Notes under the pieces: generated by a model | Told to the model about the DNA's origin: nothing | The model's database searches: none | Seen by the model: only the letters and a program-made list of their open reading frames with translations | Source of the DNA: Dendrophyllia cribrosa | Lineage: Eukaryota > Cnidaria > Anthozoa > Scleractinia > Dendrophylliidae | Length of the DNA stretch: 64,000 bases | Direction: 5' to 3' | Assembly (NCBI GenBank): GCA_024195265.1 | Contig: JAJLRJ010000002.1 | Coordinates: 15,372,264-15,436,263 of the forward strand | Shown here: positions 59,044 through 64,000 of the stretch, piece by piece | How the letters are laid out: every line of letters begins with the position of its first letter | How positions within the stretch are numbered: position 1 is the stretch's first letter | Made by a program: the position numbers and the translations under genes

Positions 59044-61916
59044 ATGTTTAATTGCTGCTTTGCCGTTTTTGTCCTCCTTGCTTTGCCTGGCGGTGAGTGT
59101 TGTTTCTTGATATTAAGTATTTTAAAACTTACTATGAAGGAAACAATAAATGAACTTGGATTAAAAGGACGCCAGTCGCGCGCCTCTCTCAATTTTATGT
59201 TTGCAAGCAAGTATCGTTACAAATTATCTAAAATGTTTGGTAAAACTGCGCTATTAAATATTGGGTTTGCTTTTTATCCTCAATTATAGATGAATTGTGT
59301 TTAAATTGAGGATTGCAACCTTGAAATTACCCAATATAAGCAGTCCGTGCAAGTCAATTTCCGGGAATCGCGTATCGAGTGAGCGAAACTCAGATAACAA
59401 CAACATAGTACTGGAAGCTGAATTACATAACATTTTTATTAGTTGTTTTGCTTAGTGGGAAGTTTTCAACAGATTATTAAGGCTTGTAGCAACTCGGGAA
59501 AACATCATTGAAAGGCTTACCTGAGGAACAGTCATGTTAAACATTTGGATGGCCATAAGTGCTGCTGTCCATAAAAATTATGTACACCGAGGCAACTGTT
59601 CAACTGACATGTGCAGTTGATCAGCGTTATGGTCGAGGGGAATTCAAAACTCTATTAGAAAGCTCTTTTAAAAAAGATTTAAGTCTAAAGATATCCGGGA
59701 AAGTTCATTTCTGAAATTCAGAGTTTTCGTTTCAGTGAAGAAACGAAAGTAAACAACGCACAGAGCGTGCTTTTAGTGGAACTGAGCTAGTGGCAAATGT
59801 ACTCACTCGTCACTCTTTAAAAGCGATATTTTCTTGCTGGTATTTTTAATTGAGCTGATTGAGCTTTAGAAAGTGCGTGAAAATAAGTAAAATAAGGCAG
59901 CAACTGCTTGTTTGGCTTAGTTTATTTGACAATGATCATTGCATCGACTTTGTATCTTTCCTGGAAACTCGTATTGCAACTGCGAATTTAATTTCGCTGT
60001 TCAAGTTACATATAAACTTAACATTGTGCAGGGGCACTCAACGAACCAAGTTCACCAGACTTAGAAAATCATGTTTATGTTTCTTTTCCTTAGCTGAAAA
60101 TTCAACAAGCCGGAAGTATTAAGAACAAAATGCTTTTCTCCGACAACGTTAGCTTTAATATGATTTCCAAGAATATTTTGAGGTAGCTACCGTATATTTG
60201 ACTCTCGAAATTTTTAGCTCGTCTTTCTGAGAATCAAAAACAGTATTTTTTATCCTCTCTAAAACGTCTGGCGTAGTTTTTATTGGGTCCGAAAACGTCA
60301 GTTTACATATTATGGTTTGAGAACCTTACTTTGCAGCAAACTGTAATTAATTCGAAAATCAGAGAGAGGTTGAACATCCCGGACAGCTATATGGCGAAAC
60401 AATTCGTCAAGTGGCCTTGATTGCGGTAAATAGTCCGCGAAACATCGAAAATCTTCGGAAATTGTCGGAAAATTATGTAAAAAACACTCAGTTTGAGTGA
60501 GAACTAAAATCATTTCTCTTCACAGCGCACAGCAACGGTTTACTTTGAGTGAGCATATTTCCGCGCACCCAAGTATTCTTTGTATATCTTTACAATATAA
60601 TTATAAACGATTTCAAGATAACTTTTAAATGATCACTTAACTGTGATCTGATATGTTTAGCAAAAACTCGGCAACGGTTAGAGATGCACGAACGGCAAAG
60701 AACACTACAGCACTACGATTTTCACTTCTGCTCTGGTGAAAGTATTGTTTATTTTTTTTCGAAACGGCTACCAGTCCCTTCATTATAATTTTTTTTCCTG
60801 TGGATGCACGATTGTCTAGCCAGTGGGCCATCGGATTTTTAGTAACCCGAAAGTCGGTAGTTTAAGCCCTAATATCGACCTAATAGCTGCAGTCGGTTTT
60901 TTTTTTAGACAAGAAACTTTGCTCCTCATTGTTTCCTCGTCACCCAGGTGAAAAAACGGATACCGTCAAACATAATTCCGAGGGGAACTCTTGCGATGGT
61001 CAACCATCCCGTTCAGAGGGGAAATATAATAGTCTAAGTGACACTATTATTAGGCAACCTCGTTCCCAGGGGCTTCTCGATTTTCAAAACCGCCATATTG
61101 AAAACTGAGAAGACCCTGGGGACGAGGTTGTATTATTAGGCAGTGCAATTTTGCGGGCTCTATGTTTAACAATGTTTTGTGTTTTTAGCTTTGGCGATCC
61201 GTTGTTATGATTGCGTACCTTTACCAGGCGGAGATTTGTGTACCAAACCCAAGACTGCGATAAACTGCGATGACAAACCTGAGGCAGTGCCGGGGACATT
61301 TGACTCATGCTTTATAATCTCCTATGAAATGTATAATGAAGAAATGGATTTCGAGCTCCCGAGGATGTTCCTTATGGGATGTACAATCAAGGTGATCATG
61401 AATTGATATTTTTTGTGTTATTACTGCAGGGGCGGATCCAGGAAATGTATAAAGAGGGGGCCGAAGCATAGTGACAATATGGGCGATAGTGACAATATGG
61501 GCGCGTTCTAAGCGACCATCAGGATCTAGGGGGATTCGGGGGCATAATAATCCCAGGCAAAAGGGAGGGCCGCGGCCCCCTCGCCCCCCCTAAATCCGCC
61601 CCTGTACTGAATATGCTAATTTCTATTACGGCGACTCCATTTTGAATACCTGAAAGGTCATCATGTTTATTCTTTTGATCTTTTTGTGCAGGCCCATTGC
61701 CAATCGTATGAAGAGTTAATTTGTAATAACACAAAGAAGAACATGGAAGTAATAGGAACAACACTGAAAAAATGCGAAATGAAATGTTGCCAAGTCGATG
61801 AGTGCAACCGTCCTAAAGATAACGAATCCCGGAACACGGTATCCATGGAAACCGCATCTGTCTTCGTTACCTTCATGGGCGTGGTTATGTTCATATTAGA
61901 GTTTTTTAATTACTAA
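59044..61916 (+). CDS. LU6: Ly6/uPAR GPI-anchored protein, 3 exons (copy B)
   Basis: The exons are 59044-59092, 61189-61391 and 61692-61916, giving a predicted 158 residues. The signal peptide is MFNCCFAVFVLLALPG. The domain opens AIRCYDC and closes KCCQVDECN; the C-terminal tail matches LU5 apart from one residue before it. Exon 2 has two extra codons (Pro-Glu) before AVPGT relative to LU5. About 18 exon-2 codons differ by amino acid and about 5 are silent. Intron 2 acquired a MITE after the duplication. Confidence 0.92.
61055..61130. mobile_element. Short MITE with 10-bp target duplication, LU6 intron 1
   Basis: CAACCTCGTTCCCAGG and CCTGGGGACGAGGTTG bound 76 bp. TATTATTAGG is repeated at 61045-61054 and 61131-61140. 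It is absent from LU5, so it is younger than the duplication. Confidence 0.88.
61427..61604. mobile_element. GGCGGATCC-type MITE with TACTG duplication, LU6 intron 2
   Basis: CAGGGGCGGATCCAGG and AAATCCGCCCCTG are the ends. TACTG flanks at 61422-61426 and 61605-61609. It is absent from LU5 intron 2, which reads straight through. Related to 22291-22571. Confidence 0.88.
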
Positions 61917-62106
61917 CACGGTCCTAGGGATAGCAGAATACATATATATCAGTTTTTCTTAAGCAAACTAACTGTAAACAACACTAGATAGAAGGTCCCT
62001 ATTTTGATTAGCTTGATATCCTTTAGTCCATAGTTACATCGTAATTTCATATGTTTTAATTGTTTATTATTGGTTTTGTAATCAGTTTTTAGCGTCGGCA
62101 CGCACA

Positions 62107-62114
62107 TATAAAAG
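62107..62114 (+). promoter_or_regulatory. Conserved TATAAAAG box 3' of LU6
   Basis: Counterpart of 55388-55395, with the same flanks. Confidence 0.3.
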
Positions 62115-62165
62115 CGCGGTTTAGCGTCCTTTTTGCTAGAGTTTTGTAGGACTTCGTGTTGTCTT

Positions 62166-64000
62166 GTGTAATATATAGATAGGCCAAGCCTAATAGCGTC
62201 GCACTTTGAACAAGCTTAACTAAGGTGAAACTTAACTAAGCCGGAAAGGTTGGAAGCACAAGAATTAATATTGACCAGTCCGGGAGTATGCCAGTTTTGG
62301 CAGAAGCGGTGACGTCACGATTCCATTGTTCCGCTAAAAATACGCAAAAATTGGAAAAAATAATCGCGAGAAAAAAGGGAGGTTTTTCAAAAGCTGTCCC
62401 AGATCCCCTCGTTCAATATCCGGGACTTCCAAGCAAGCCATCTTGAAGAAGGATCATTCTTGTGTCTTCAAGGGAAGTTTCGTGCAATATGTTGGATGTT
62501 TTGTGATAAAATAGCGAGAGTTTCAAACGGCCTTCGAAGACGCCGCCGCCATCTTGACGGGCATCGAATGTAAGTACATGTCTTTATGCTTAGTTTTCAG
62601 TATCTTGCCGAATTTTTTCGAAATCAAGACTAATTTTCCTTAAAACTACAACATGTAAGTGATGTTCAGGCAAAGTTTCATAGATGGCAACAACCTAGTA
62701 AAAATGGCAACCACACATTGAAAATTGCCTACGGATGCGAAGGGTTACTGTATAGATGGCAATGACTTATTCGGCCCTTGTAATTTTAGGTATAATGTTT
62801 CGCGTTTGTTTCTAGTGTTCTTCGCAGGCAATGTATTCATTCATGACTCTCGTCTAGAAATAACTTAAGCTTAACTGATTCAAATCATGTCTGTGAAATC
62901 AGTTTTAATCAGTGTGAGTAGGCTAAATGTGGACTAAATTTTCTGTACATGAATACAAATCAGGAATGTTCAGATACAAATGTTCAGCCAAAAAGGGGTA
63001 ATTACATCAAATATATATCAATTTATTATATACCACCCCTGTGCTGTGGCATAACATCAAACATGAATCAGGACAAATGCAGCCCCTGTGCATATAGCCC
63101 ACATTTATGTAAATCAAAAAATCTTGAGATTTCCTCGCAGTGAAATAATCTTTTTTATATTCATACATGAGAGACAACTCACAAGATAACTGTTGCAAAT
63201 TGATGTCAGATACCACCATCATTCGTTCATTGAATTTAATTTCCATTTTTTTTTTGTTACAGGTACAAAAAGGCCTTAAAAAACATAAGGTCATGGATAT
63301 TTATCAAAATTATGACTACAAAATATAACAATAAATAATATTGTTTTTTTTTTAATCTGGTGTGCATTTCTTGTATATACTTGCAAGTGTTGTTCAATAT
63401 AAACATGGAGAGCTAAAAGAACTTTGAAAATCTTTCCTTGTGGTCATGGCAAGTGTAGTAATCAATATTTTTATTAGACTGCGAGCCGTCTCTTATTTTT
63501 CTTTTAGTTAGTCGAGTGAGCATGTGCATGCTCACTCGACTAACTTAGAAAAATAAGAGACGGCTAGCAGACGCAGTCCATATTATTTTTGGTCAATATA
63601 AGTTTTGTGGGTGCCCACAGAGAAGAGTGCCTCCTAGAAGTTGCTGTTCATCGCAAACCTCTGAACTTTTACAATGTCTTTGGTTTGACGGCAAATCCGG
63701 AGTTAAAAGCCATGATTTTATTTTCAGATGTAACACCTTGGTAAAAAATCAATTCCCATATGGCAGGATATGTTATAACATCCCTCAACCTTGTTGATCA
63801 AAGTTCATTTGAGACCTGCACATCTTTTGCTTCATTTCCTTGTGCTATAACCTGACCTCCGGTTAAAACTGGTTGATTATAGTATTCGAGTTAGAGTTCG
63901 AAAAATGTAACCTCGCTTTCTTAGTTTTCCAGGATATACACCTTACTTTAACGAGTCTATTGAATTTTTTAAATTACCGTATATTAGCTGTTCTTCGAAC
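62166..64000. other. Region after the duplication, no gene recognised
   Basis: Duplicate similarity ends here. GCCGCCGCCATCTTGACGGG near 62545, followed by a GTAAGT donor-like site at about 62571, could be a non-coding first exon of a gene beyond the window. A palindromic MITE lies at 63481-63568. Confidence 0.4.
63481..63568. mobile_element. Palindromic MITE (GCGAGCCGTCTCTTATTTTT)
   Basis: The arms pair around CATGTGCATG, with GTCGAGTGAGCATG and its inverse at the centre. The outer arm has small mismatches. Confidence 0.8.

Larger units (their letters stand above)
57464..62165 (+). repeat. Segmental duplication, copy B (tRNA-Leu plus LU6)
   Basis: This is the counterpart of 48620-55445. 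Copy-B-specific insertions are the MITEs at 61055-61130 and 61427-61604. Confidence 0.9.

Noticed and set aside
1..64000. CRISPR arrays, operons, bacterial promoters or riboswitches
   Set aside because: The repeats lack regular spacers and the gene structure is eukaryotic.

Overview
The window reads as animal nuclear DNA, most likely from an anthozoan cnidarian such as a reef coral. That assignment is inference: small genes with spliced short exons, AT-rich introns, a dense load of small inverted-repeat elements, a TRIM-type gene and an intron-containing tRNA-Leu(CAA). There are no operons or bacterial signals.

The backbone is a same-strand (+) tandem array of six small secreted or GPI-anchored three-finger (Ly6/uPAR, LU) genes, called LU1 to LU6 here: LU1 4992-7021, LU2 10279-14833, LU3 19941-24685, LU4 39442-47949, LU5 51738-54580, LU6 59044-61916. 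All share one layout. Exon 1 encodes the signal peptide and ends in phase 1. Exon 2 carries the first half of the domain and ends in phase 0 after the sixth domain cysteine. Exon 3 carries the second half, with the CC-x4-C(N) signature and a hydrophobic tail typical of a GPI signal. LU3 has lost that tail by a frameshift. LU5 and LU6 lie in a segmental duplication (about 48.6-55.4 kb and 57.5-62.2 kb), in which each copy also carries one intron-bearing tRNA-Leu(CAA) gene. Their ectodomain codons differ almost only by amino-acid-changing substitutions, while the membrane-signal codons and 3' flank are nearly identical. A two-exon TRIM gene (RING, B-box, coiled coil, filamin-like end; 28395-30777) and an orphan signal-peptide exon (34832-34898) interrupt the array.

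The left edge (1-4194) is a minus-strand Ty3/gypsy-type LTR retrotransposon cut by the window border. It has one candidate LTR, a candidate primer site, gag with zinc knuckles, protease, and a pol frame open to position 1 with reverse transcriptase, RNase H and integrase. A frame change lies inside the protease region.

Most of the rest is layered mobile DNA. It includes TIR elements with readable target-site duplications (TA, TAA, TTAA, 5-10 bp), a 1.85 kb foldback bounded by TTAA, a 3.6 kb inverted repeat in LU4 intron 2, a palindrome with a 13-bp target duplication nested in a MITE, and repeats carrying hammerhead-ribozyme-like cores. Several insertions can be checked against an empty copy within the window itself. 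Exon boundaries were read by eye from splice consensus and paralogue comparison; no transcript data were available.
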